Source: Paraburkholderia guartelaensis (lineage in GTDB: Bacteria; Pseudomonadota; Gammaproteobacteria; Burkholderiales; Burkholderiaceae). Taken from it: a stretch of 64,000 nt of DNA. The notes under the pieces are model-generated. The model was not told the origin of the DNA. It saw nothing but the letters and a program-made list of their open reading frames with translations, and searched no databases. Shown here piece after piece: positions 18,836 through 26,089 of this stretch. The stretch's first letter is position 1. Each line of letters opens with the position of its first letter. The DNA is taken from positions 62,001-126,000 of the forward strand of contig NZ_SMOD01000007.1 in the NCBI RefSeq assembly GCF_004353905.1, read 5' to 3'. The translations under genes and the position numbers were made by a program.

Positions 18836-19704
18836 TACTTGACCGCGCCGAAGGTAAGGCCACGCACCAGTTGCTTCTGCGACAGCCAGCCGACGATCAG
18901 CACCGGCGCGACCGCAAGCAAAGATGCCGCGGAAAGCTTCGCCCAGAAGAGCCCCTCAGGACTCGAATACGAGGCGATGAACACAGTAAGCGGCGCCGCG
19001 TTCGAGCTGGACAGGTTGATGCTCCAGAACGCTTCGTTCCACGAAAGAATGATCAACAGCAGCGCGGTGGATGCGAGCCCCGGCACCGCCATCGGCATGA
19101 GCAGATAGACGATTTCCTGCCAGGTGGCGGCGCCGTCCATGCGCCCGGCTTCGAGAATGTCTTTCGGAATCTCGTTGAAGTACGTGTACGCCATCCAAAC
19201 TGCGATCGGCAGATTGATGAGCGTGTAGACGATCACCAGTCCGCTTACCGTGTCGAGCAGCCCCGAGTTCTTCCACAGCAGGTAGATCGGCACGAGCACG
19301 CCCACCGAAGGCATCATCTTGGTGGAGAGCATCCACAGCAGAATCCCCTGCGTGCGCTTGTTCGGGAAGAACGCCATCGCGTAGGCCGCGGGCACGGCGA
19401 AGATCAGGCAGACGATCGTCACGCCGGCCGAGATCAGCACCGAATTCCACGCGAACGCGAAGTAGTTGCTGCGCGCGAACACCTCTCTGAAGCTGTCGAG
19501 CGTGGGCACGAAGAAGATCGTCGGGATATAGGCCTGCTGCTCGGTCTTGAACGCCGTGATCGTCATCCAGAAGATCGGAAAGAACAGCGCGATCGCGATC
19601 AGCCAGGCAAGCAGCCCCGGCAGCACGCGCCCGATGAACTGCATCGGCGACGAATGGTTGACCGCATCGGGCGATTGCGCGGATGTAGCGGTAATCTGGC
19701 TCAT
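18835..19704 (-). CDS. Polyol ABC transporter permease, second subunit (SmoG/MtlG type)
   Basis: A 289-residue carbohydrate permease with six predicted membrane helices and the EAA loop that contacts the ATPase (DILEAGRMDGAATWQEIVYLL). Its ATG overlaps the stop of the first permease (ATGA), and its stop overlaps the HAD start. The frame remains open far upstream, but the sequence before the ATG at 19704 is the first permease read in another frame. It forms the channel together with that permease. Confidence 0.95.
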   Translation of the reverse strand: MSQITATSAQSPDAVNHSSPMQFIGRVLPGLLAWLIAIALFFPIFWMTITAFKTEQQAYIPTIFFVPTLDSFREVFARSNYFAFAWNSVLISAGVTIVCLIFAVPAAYAMAFFPNKRTQGILLWMLSTKMMPSVGVLVPIYLLWKNSGLLDTVSGLVIVYTLINLPIAVWMAYTYFNEIPKDILEAGRMDGAATWQEIVYLLMPMAVPGLASTALLLIILSWNEAFWSINLSSSNAAPLTVFIASYSSPEGLFWAKLSAASLLAVAPVLIVGWLSQKQLVRGLTFGAVK

Positions 19705-20645
19705 TTTTCGTACTCCCCTTTGAGGTTGCGCGCGAGCATGCGCACGAGGAAGAACGACACGATGTTCGCCAGCACGACGGCGAGAATGCCGCCAGCCGAA
19801 GCGATGCCCACGTCGAACTGCTGCAGGCCCATCGAGTAGATCAGGTAAGTGAGGTTGGTGGTCGCGTTGCCGGGACCGCCGCCCGTGGTCGTGTAGATCT
19901 CGGCGAAGATCGACAGCAGGAAGATGGTTTCCATCATCACGACGACGGCAATCGCGCGCCGCAGGTGCGGCAGCGTGATGTAGAAGAACAACGAGATCGG
20001 GCCCGCACCGTCGATCTTCGCGGCTTCCTTCTGCTCCTGGTCGAGCGACTGGATCGCCGTGAAGAGAATGAGGAACGCGAACGGCAGCCACTGCCACGCC
20101 ACGATCATGATGACCGCGGTGAGCGGATAAACGGCGAACCAGTCGATCGGCGTCATGCCCACCGAGCGCATCGCGATGGCCACGAGGCCGTACACCGGAT
20201 GCAGGATCATGTTCTTCCAGATCAGCGCGCTCACCGTAGGCATCACGAAGAACGGCGCGATCGCGAACAGGCGCGCCACGCCCTGACCGATGAACTTGCG
20301 GTCGAACAGCACCGCCATCAGCACGCCGCCGACCACGGTGATCACGAGCACTGCCACGATCAGCTCGATGGTGTGCACGATCGACGGCACGAACGAGGGA
20401 TCGGTGGCGAGGAACTTGTAGTTGTCGAAGCCCGCGAATCCCTTGAGATCGGGGTTCAGCAGGTTGTATCGCGTGAACGAATACCAGATCGTCATCGCGA
20501 GCGGGATCGTCATCCACAGCAGCAGCACCGCCACGGAAGGCGTCACGAGCCAGCGTGAGGCCGAGCGGCGTGTTTCGACCTGCTGCGGTTTCTGTGGCGT
20601 GCGCGCTCGATTGAATATAGGCATGGGGAGATGGAGATGACGCAT
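19701..20645 (-). CDS. Polyol ABC transporter permease, first subunit (SmoF/MtlF type)
   Basis: A permease of about 314 residues with an N-terminal cytoplasmic segment, six membrane helices and an EAA motif (EQKEAAKIDGAGPISLFFYI). I take the ATG at 20645 because AGAAGGG precedes it at a suitable distance; a later ATG at 20624 lacks a ribosome site. It is separated from the binding-protein gene by a 146-base spacer holding a very stable hairpin. Confidence 0.93.
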   Translation of the reverse strand: MRHLHLPMPIFNRARTPQKPQQVETRRSASRWLVTPSVAVLLLWMTIPLAMTIWYSFTRYNLLNPDLKGFAGFDNYKFLATDPSFVPSIVHTIELIVAVLVITVVGGVLMAVLFDRKFIGQGVARLFAIAPFFVMPTVSALIWKNMILHPVYGLVAIAMRSVGMTPIDWFAVYPLTAVIMIVAWQWLPFAFLILFTAIQSLDQEQKEAAKIDGAGPISLFFYITLPHLRRAIAVVVMMETIFLLSIFAEIYTTTGGGPGNATTNLTYLIYSMGLQQFDVGIASAGGILAVVLANIVSFFLVRMLARNLKGEYEK

Positions 20646-20702
20646 GAGGACCACCCTTCTCGGTTGCGCGCCTCTATGAAACACGGCGCGGCATCGGCTG
20701 TC

Positions 20703-20746
20703 GCGAGTGCGCGCGCCGCGCCGGGTCGCCCGGCGCGCGCACTCGC
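20703..20746. repeat. Long GC-rich stem-loop between binding protein and permease genes
   Basis: A perfect 12-bp outer stem (20703-20714 with 20735-20746) continues into an inner CCGGG/CCCGG stem with a 3-base TCG loop and a 5-base bulge. No T-run follows. In binding-protein operons such structures usually stabilise the upstream message or reduce read-through, so the binding protein is made in excess over the permeases. Confidence 0.75.
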
Positions 20747-20791
20747 GCTACTACGCTGGCTGCCTGAACGGCGCAGCCTGACTTCTCGCAG

Positions 20792-22126
20792 TTACTTCTG
20801 ATACCCGGCTTGCGCCACGGCGCGGTTGGCAGCGGCGTTACCGGCGGTCAGCGCCTGATCGACGCTCATCTGCCCTGCCACGGCGCCCGCAATGCTCTGG
20901 CCCACGACCGTACCGAACGACTGGAATTCAGGAATCCCGACGAACTGGATACCCGTGTACGGCACCGGCTTCGCGGTCGGATGTGTCGGATCGGCGGTCT
21001 GGATCGCCTTGAGCACGAAGTCCGAGAACGGCGCGGCCTTCTTGTATTCGGGGTTCTGATAGGTCGAAATCCGCGTACCCGACGGCACCGAAGCCCAGCC
21101 CTCGTCCTGCGCGACCATCTGGACGTATTCCTTCGACGTGGCCCATTCGATGAACTTCTTCGCGGCGTCCTGCGACTTCGACGACTTCGGCACCGCGAGC
21201 GCCCACGACCACAGCCAGTGCGCGCCGTTAGGCGTGACTTCGGTCGGCGCGGCCGCGAAGCCGATCTTGTCGGCCACCTGCGACTGCTGCTTGTTGTAGA
21301 GAATGCCGGCCGCGACCGTCGCGTCGATCCACATCGCGCACTTGCCCGACGACATCAGCGTGAGGTTTTCGTTGAAGCCGTTCGAGCTGGCTCCCGGAGG
21401 GCCGTCCTTCTTCAGCATATCCACATAGAAGTTCACGGCCTTCTTCCACTCGGGCGAGGTGAGCTGCGCCTGCCACTTTTCGTCGAACCAGCGGCCGCCG
21501 AAGGTGTTGGCGACCGTCGTCACGTACGCCATGTTCTCGCCCCAGCCGGCCTTGCCGCGCAGACAGATGCCATAGGTGCCGGCGGACTTGTCGGTGAGCT
21601 TGTCGGCGAAGTCCCTGATCTGGTCATAGGTCGGCTGCTCGGGCATCTTGAGGCCCTTCTTGTCGAACAGGTCCTTGCGGTAGTAGGTCATCGAGCTTTC
21701 GACGTAGAACGGCAGCGCGTAGAGCGTGCCGTTGTACGAGAGGCCATCGCGCGCGGTCTTCACCACGTCGTCGAGGTCGTAGCTCGCGGGGAGGTTCGTC
21801 ATCGGCACGATCCAGCCGCGCTTGCCCCATTGCGGCGCCTCGTAGGTGCCGATCATCATCACGTCGAACTGGCCGCTGTTGGTCGTGATGTCGGTGGTGG
21901 CACGCTGGCGCAGCACGTTTTCCTCGAGAATCACCCAGTTCAGCTTGATGCCCGGATTGGCCTTTTCGAAGGCCGGCGAGAGCTTCTTCAGCTCGATCAT
22001 GTCCGGGTTGTTCAACATGGCGATCGTGACGGTCTGCGCGTGCGCGGCGCTTGCCGCGGCGACAAGTGCACCCACACTCACCGCTCGACTTATGCACTTT
22101 GCGGCGGTCTTCATTGCTGGCTTCAT
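20792..22126 (-). CDS. Sugar-alcohol ABC transporter substrate-binding protein (SmoE/MtlE type)
   Basis: A 444-residue periplasmic binding protein with a signal peptide ending SAAHA-Q. It resembles sorbitol/mannitol-binding proteins of polyol importers (VTIAMLNNPDMIELKKLSP near the N-terminus, FYVESSMTYYRKDLFDKKG in the middle). An in-frame second ATG (codon 5) is also possible. It follows the iditol dehydrogenase gene by 73 bases on the minus strand. The exact polyol cannot be read from sequence; sorbitol, mannitol or arabinitol are the candidates given the neighbouring enzymes. Confidence 0.93.
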   Translation of the reverse strand: MKPAMKTAAKCISRAVSVGALVAAASAAHAQTVTIAMLNNPDMIELKKLSPAFEKANPGIKLNWVILEENVLRQRATTDITTNSGQFDVMMIGTYEAPQWGKRGWIVPMTNLPASYDLDDVVKTARDGLSYNGTLYALPFYVESSMTYYRKDLFDKKGLKMPEQPTYDQIRDFADKLTDKSAGTYGICLRGKAGWGENMAYVTTVANTFGGRWFDEKWQAQLTSPEWKKAVNFYVDMLKKDGPPGASSNGFNENLTLMSSGKCAMWIDATVAAGILYNKQQSQVADKIGFAAAPTEVTPNGAHWLWSWALAVPKSSKSQDAAKKFIEWATSKEYVQMVAQDEGWASVPSGTRISTYQNPEYKKAAPFSDFVLKAIQTADPTHPTAKPVPYTGIQFVGIPEFQSFGTVVGQSIAGAVAGQMSVDQALTAGNAAANRAVAQAGYQK

Positions 22127-22199
22127 GACGTTGTCTCCTTGTTCGTTGCGTTATGTCTTGCTGCTGTCGTGATGCGTTGTGCAAGGGTTGCGGGAAAGG

Positions 22200-23003
22200 T
22201 CAACTCATCCAGTTTCCGCCGTCGACGTTCAGGGTCTGCGCGGTGATGTAATCGGCGTCGGCGGAAGCGAGAAAGAGCGCGGCGCCCGTGAGATCCTCGG
22301 GCAGGCCCATGCGCCCGAGCGGTACCGCCTCGCCCACGAGGCGCTTCTTCTCGCCGAGCGGACGATGCTCGTAGCGTGCGAAGAGCGCGTCGACCTGCTC
22401 CCACATGGGCGTGTCGACCACGCCCGGCGCAATGCCGTTCACGTTGATGCGATGGGGCGCGAGCGCCAGCGCCGCCGACTGCGTGTAGCTCAGCACAGCG
22501 GCCTTGGTTGCGCAGTAGTGGGATACGAGCGCTTCGCCGCGGCGGCCCGCCTGCGACGACATGTTGATGATCTTGCCGCCCTGACCCTGCTCGACCATGC
22601 GGCGCGCCACGGCCTGCATGAGAAAGAACATGCCCTTCACGTTCACCGCGAAGAGGCGGTCGTACACGTCCCAGGATTCGTCGAGGAGCGGGCGCATGTC
22701 GAAGAGCGCCGCGTTGTTGAAGAGGATGTCGATGCGGCCGAAGCGTTCGACCGCGCTCTCCACGATGCGATCGATGTCCTCACGGCGGGTGACGTCTGCG
22801 GAGATCGCGAGCACACGCTCGGGGTGCGCGGCGGCCAGCGTTGGAGCAACGGACCCGGCGGGCTTCACGTCGACGAGCACGCAGCGCGCGCCTTCGTCCA
22901 GATAGCGCTGCGCGACCGCCTCGCCAATGCCGCTCGCCGCGCCTGTCAGCACGGCTACCTTGTCCTGCAAACGTCCGGCCGCTGGGGTCGCGGTGTGTGC
23001 CAC
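22200..23003 (-). CDS. Short-chain dehydrogenase, L-iditol 2-dehydrogenase (sorbitol dehydrogenase) type
   Basis: A 267-residue SDR, the first gene of the polyol transporter operon. It has the cofactor motif TGAASGIGEAV, the structural NNAA motif (ILFNNAALFD), and the catalytic serine and YxxxK (NMSSQAGRRGE, HYCATKAAV). The closest family is polyol dehydrogenase SmoS/PolS, which oxidises sorbitol to fructose. GTG at 23003 is preceded by GGAGA; the frame is open a further 15 codons without a better start. Its promoter and operator match those of the dehydrogenase/xylulokinase operon. Confidence 0.9.
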   Translation of the reverse strand: MAHTATPAAGRLQDKVAVLTGAASGIGEAVAQRYLDEGARCVLVDVKPAGSVAPTLAAAHPERVLAISADVTRREDIDRIVESAVERFGRIDILFNNAALFDMRPLLDESWDVYDRLFAVNVKGMFFLMQAVARRMVEQGQGGKIINMSSQAGRRGEALVSHYCATKAAVLSYTQSAALALAPHRINVNGIAPGVVDTPMWEQVDALFARYEHRPLGEKKRLVGEAVPLGRMGLPEDLTGAALFLASADADYITAQTLNVDGGNWMS

Positions 23004-23082
23004 AGGTTGTCTCCAATTTCGTTCGTGCGGGGCGCGCCCGGCAGGCACTCCAGGGGAGCAGCTGAGCGATCGCCCGACATGT

Positions 23083-23094
23083 GAGCATTTGCTC
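23083..23094. promoter_or_regulatory. Operator palindrome upstream of the SDR/ABC operon
   Basis: GAGCATTTGCTC (minus strand GAGCAAATGCTC) differs at one base from the palindrome at 12810-12821. It lies at the same 10-base distance from GATCATTCG as there, downstream of the predicted transcription start. Confidence 0.65.
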
Positions 23095-23107
23095 TGTCGT
23101 TGATCGA

Positions 23108-23136
23108 ATGATCGGATACGAGTAGGAGACTGTCAA
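23108..23136 (-). promoter_or_regulatory. Promoter of the SDR/polyol transporter operon
   Basis: On the minus strand TTGACA (23131-23136) and GATCAT (23108-23113) are 17 bases apart. The same -10 and spacing occur at 12768-12796 before the polyol dehydrogenase. Confidence 0.75.
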
Positions 23137-23250
23137 GGCGAACAAACGCGATTGGACGAGATTTCGATGGTGCGACGCGCAAGCCTTGACTGGCTGCGGC
23201 CCACGGGTCCGGCCCCCTGACCGGATGACGCGCCGACTCGCCAATCGAAG

Positions 23251-23265
23251 TGATACGTTATATCA
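23251..23265. promoter_or_regulatory. Zur-like operator upstream of metal ABC transporter
   Basis: TGATACGTTATATCA has 5-base inverted arms (TGATA/TATCA) around CGTTA, 66 bases before the binding-protein ATG. Zur sites are AT-rich inverted repeats built around GTTATA; the local base composition stands out from the GC-rich surroundings. The assignment to Zur is inferred from the downstream genes. Confidence 0.5.
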
Positions 23266-23331
23266 TCTCGCCTTCGCGACGCCGACGCGCCCGCGCCCGC
23301 TTTCAGGCTCCCTATAGACAAGGATAGAACC

Positions 23332-24315
23332 ATGATTACGTTCAGCCGCGCCAACTGCACGCCCCGGGCTGCCACAACAGGCGTGCGTCGTCGCGTCACG
23401 CTCGCGCGCCTCGCGGGCGGGCTCGCTCTCGCGCTGGTCGGCGCGTTCGGCGGCGCGAGCGCGGCCCTGGCGGCGCAGGCCGGCAGCGCCACGATTCCTG
23501 TTGTTGCGGCGGAGAACTTCTACGGCGACGTCGTCAAGCAGATCGGCGGCAACTACGTGGACGTGACGAGCATCCTGAGCAACCCCGACCAGGACCCGCA
23601 CCTCTTCGAGGCCAGCCCGAAGACGGCCCGCGCACTCCAGCATGCGCGCGTGGTGGTGTACAACGGCGCCGATTACGACCCGTGGATGACCAAGCTGCTC
23701 GGCGCCACGGGCGCCGGCAAGAACGGCGCCAACCGCACGACGATCGTCGCAGCGGACCTCGTCGGCAAGAAAGCGGGCGACAATCCGCACCTCTGGTACG
23801 ACCCGAAGACGATGCCCGCCGTGGCGCGCGCGGTGAGCGCCGCGCTCGGCGCAGCGGACCCCGCGCACAAGAGCGTGTACGATGCCAACCTGGCAACGTT
23901 CCTCGCCTCGCTGCAGCCGGTCGACGCCAAGGTCGCGGCGCTGCGCGCGCACTACCAGGGGCAGCCCGTCACGGCCACGGAGCCGGTGTTCGGCTATATG
24001 TCGGATGCGATCGGCCTCGACATGCGCAACCTGCGTTTCCAGCTCGCGACGATGAACGACACCGAGGCGAGCGCCTCGGACATCGCCGCGTTCGAGCGCG
24101 ACCTGCGCGAGCGCCGCGTGCGCGTGCTGATCTATAACAGCCAGGCGACCGAGGCGCTCACGCGGCGCATGCTGGCGCTGGCGAAGCAGTCGAAGGTGCC
24201 ATCCGTGAGCGTGACCGAGACCGAGCCGGCAGGCGTGAACTTCCAGCAATGGATGCTCGCGCAGCTCGACTCGCTCGACAAGGCGCTGGCAGCGGGAACA
24301 GCAGGGCAACACTAA
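23332..24315 (+). CDS. Metal ABC transporter substrate-binding protein (ZnuA/TroA family)
   Basis: A 327-residue cluster A-I binding protein for zinc or manganese, with a long arginine-containing signal peptide (cleavage near ALA-AQ, residue 48). Metal-ligand positions are H90 (in DQDPHLFEASP) and H153 (in DNPHLWYDP). The usual third histidine position reads E217 (ATEPVFGYMSD), and the last position falls in LIYNSQATEAL rather than an aspartate motif. There is no histidine-rich loop. It is followed by its ATPase 24 bases downstream. The fold is clear; metal specificity is open. Confidence 0.88.
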   Translation: MITFSRANCTPRAATTGVRRRVTLARLAGGLALALVGAFGGASAALAAQAGSATIPVVAAENFYGDVVKQIGGNYVDVTSILSNPDQDPHLFEASPKTARALQHARVVVYNGADYDPWMTKLLGATGAGKNGANRTTIVAADLVGKKAGDNPHLWYDPKTMPAVARAVSAALGAADPAHKSVYDANLATFLASLQPVDAKVAALRAHYQGQPVTATEPVFGYMSDAIGLDMRNLRFQLATMNDTEASASDIAAFERDLRERRVRVLIYNSQATEALTRRMLALAKQSKVPSVSVTETEPAGVNFQQWMLAQLDSLDKALAAGTAGQH

Positions 24316-24339
24316 CCGTATTCAGCAAGGACAGACGTC

Positions 24340-25311
24340 ATGACCGGGGCCGGCTCTTCGCCCACCGATATCGCTTCATCGCACAACGCACAGCACAACG
24401 GCGCGCACCGCGCGCCCACGCCTGTGCTCACGCTGGCGGGCGTGACGCTGACGCTCGGCGAACGCACGATCCTGCGCGACGCGAACTTCGCGGTGAACCA
24501 GGGCGAATTCATCGGCGTGCTCGGGCCGAACGGCGCGGGCAAGACCACGCTCATGCGTGCGATTCTCGGCCTCGTGCCGGCCTCGCACGGCGCGATCCGC
24601 GTGCTGGGCGAGCCGGTCGCGCGCGGCAACGCGAAAATCGGCTACATGCCGCAAACGCGCACGGCGCTCGCGAGCCGCCGCGTGCGCGGCCGCGACTTCG
24701 TGGCGATGGCCGCCGACGGCCACCGCTGGGGCCTGCCGCGCGCCGACGCCGCCACGCGCGACGACGTTGCGCGCGTGCTCGATCTCGTGGGTGCGACGGC
24801 GCTTGCGGATCGCCCGCTTTCCGAGCTTTCGGGCGGCGAGCGCCAGCGCCTGCTGCTCGCACAATGCCTGCTCGGCGACCCGAAGCTGCTGCTGCTCGAC
24901 GAGCCGCTCATCAGCCTCGACCCTAACCATCAGCGCGGCGTGGTCGAACTCGTGCGCCGTGTGCAGCGCGAGCTCGGCATCGCGGTGCTGTTCTCCGCGC
25001 ACGAGCTGAACCCGCTCCTCAACGCGCTCGACCGCGTGCTCTATCTCGGCAACGGCGTGGCCGCGCTCGGCAGCGTGGATGAAGTCATCACCGCGCCCGT
25101 GCTCTCGCGCCTCTATGGCTCGCCGATCGAAGTGATGCGCATGAAGGGCCGCATCTTCGTGATGTCGGGCGACGTGGAAGTCGAAAAGCACGACCACGAG
25201 CATGAGCACGACCATGGCCATGACCATGGCGGCCACGGCCACGCGCACGGTCACGGACACGCCCACGGCGACAACAACGACAACACACACGGCCACACGC
25301 ACGATGCTTGA
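24340..25311 (+). CDS. Metal ABC transporter ATP-binding protein with His-rich tail (ZnuC-like)
   Basis: A 323-residue ATPase with Walker A GPNGAGKTT, signature LSGGERQRLLLAQ, Walker B LLLLDEPLISLD and H-loop FSAHELNPL. The first 25 or so residues are a polar extension. The last 42 residues hold 16 histidines alternating with D, E and G, a probable metal-binding tail on the cytosolic side. The permease start overlaps the stop by 8 bases, so the three genes form an operon. Confidence 0.9.
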   Translation: MTGAGSSPTDIASSHNAQHNGAHRAPTPVLTLAGVTLTLGERTILRDANFAVNQGEFIGVLGPNGAGKTTLMRAILGLVPASHGAIRVLGEPVARGNAKIGYMPQTRTALASRRVRGRDFVAMAADGHRWGLPRADAATRDDVARVLDLVGATALADRPLSELSGGERQRLLLAQCLLGDPKLLLLDEPLISLDPNHQRGVVELVRRVQRELGIAVLFSAHELNPLLNALDRVLYLGNGVAALGSVDEVITAPVLSRLYGSPIEVMRMKGRIFVMSGDVEVEKHDHEHEHDHGHDHGGHGHAHGHGHAHGDNNDNTHGHTHDA

Positions 25312-26086
25312 ATACGATTTCATGGTGAACGCCTTCGCGGCGTCGGGCATCGTCGCGGTGCTCGCGGGCGTGGTGGGCTATTTCCTCGTAATGCGCGGTC
25401 AGACCTTTGCGGGCCACGCGCTCTCGCACGTGGGGTTCACGGGCGCGACGGGCGCCGTGCTGCTAGGCGTTTCGCCGATGTGGGGCATGGTGGGCTTCAC
25501 GCTCGCCGCCGGCGTTTCGATGGGTGCGCTCGGCGAAAAGCTCGCGGGCCGCGATGTCGCGATCGGTGTGATTCTTTCGCTCGCGCTCGGCTTCGGTCTG
25601 CTGTTTCTGCACTTCTTCACGTCGTATGCCACGCAGGTCACGGCGCTGCTGTTCGGCAACGTCCTCGGCGTGAACCGCGAGACGCTCGGCGTGCTGGCCG
25701 CCCTCGCCGTGGCGAGCCTGGCGGCGCTGGCCGCCATCATGCGGCCGCTGCTGTTCGCCTCGTTGCAGCCCGAACTCGCCGAAGCGAAGGGCGTGTCGCT
25801 GCGCGCGGTCTCGATGCTGTTCCTCGCCATCGCCGCGCTCGCGGTGGCTGCGTGCACGCAGATCGTCGGCGTGCTGCTCGTCTTTACGCTGATGGTCGGC
25901 CCGGCCGCCGCCGCGCAGAATCTCACCACGCGCCTGTCCACCGGCCTCGTGCTCGCCGCGCTGCTCGCGCTCGTACAGGCGTGGGTCGGCGTGACGCTCG
26001 CGTTCTACACCGACTGGCCCACGAGCTTCTGGATCACCGCGCTCGCCGCGCTCGTCTACGGCGCGAGCCTGATCGGGCGTCGCTAG
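25304..26086 (+). CDS. Metal ABC transporter permease (ZnuB family)
   Basis: A 260-residue membrane permease of the ABC-3 family with about eight helices and the family segment MRGQTFAGHALSHVGFTGA. A second typical region is ACTQIVGVLLVFTLMVGPAA. The ATG at 25304 overlaps the end of the ATPase gene; the frame is also open upstream, but only across the histidine-tail codons. It completes the three-gene importer and ends 3 bases before a convergent kinase gene. Confidence 0.93.
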   Translation: MLEYDFMVNAFAASGIVAVLAGVVGYFLVMRGQTFAGHALSHVGFTGATGAVLLGVSPMWGMVGFTLAAGVSMGALGEKLAGRDVAIGVILSLALGFGLLFLHFFTSYATQVTALLFGNVLGVNRETLGVLAALAVASLAALAAIMRPLLFASLQPELAEAKGVSLRAVSMLFLAIAALAVAACTQIVGVLLVFTLMVGPAAAAQNLTTRLSTGLVLAALLALVQAWVGVTLAFYTDWPTSFWITALAALVYGASLIGRR

Positions 26087-26089
26087 TCA

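Noticed and set aside
18835..20517. A single 560-codon reading frame that would fuse to the second permease
   Set aside because: The upstream half is the first permease in the wrong frame; the ATGA overlap at 19701-19704 gives a standard permease start.
25180..25311. His-rich tail as a sequencing or frame error into the permease gene
   Set aside because: The HD/HG alternation is coherent, the frame ends in a normal stop, and the permease start overlaps it by 8 bases as in coupled operons.
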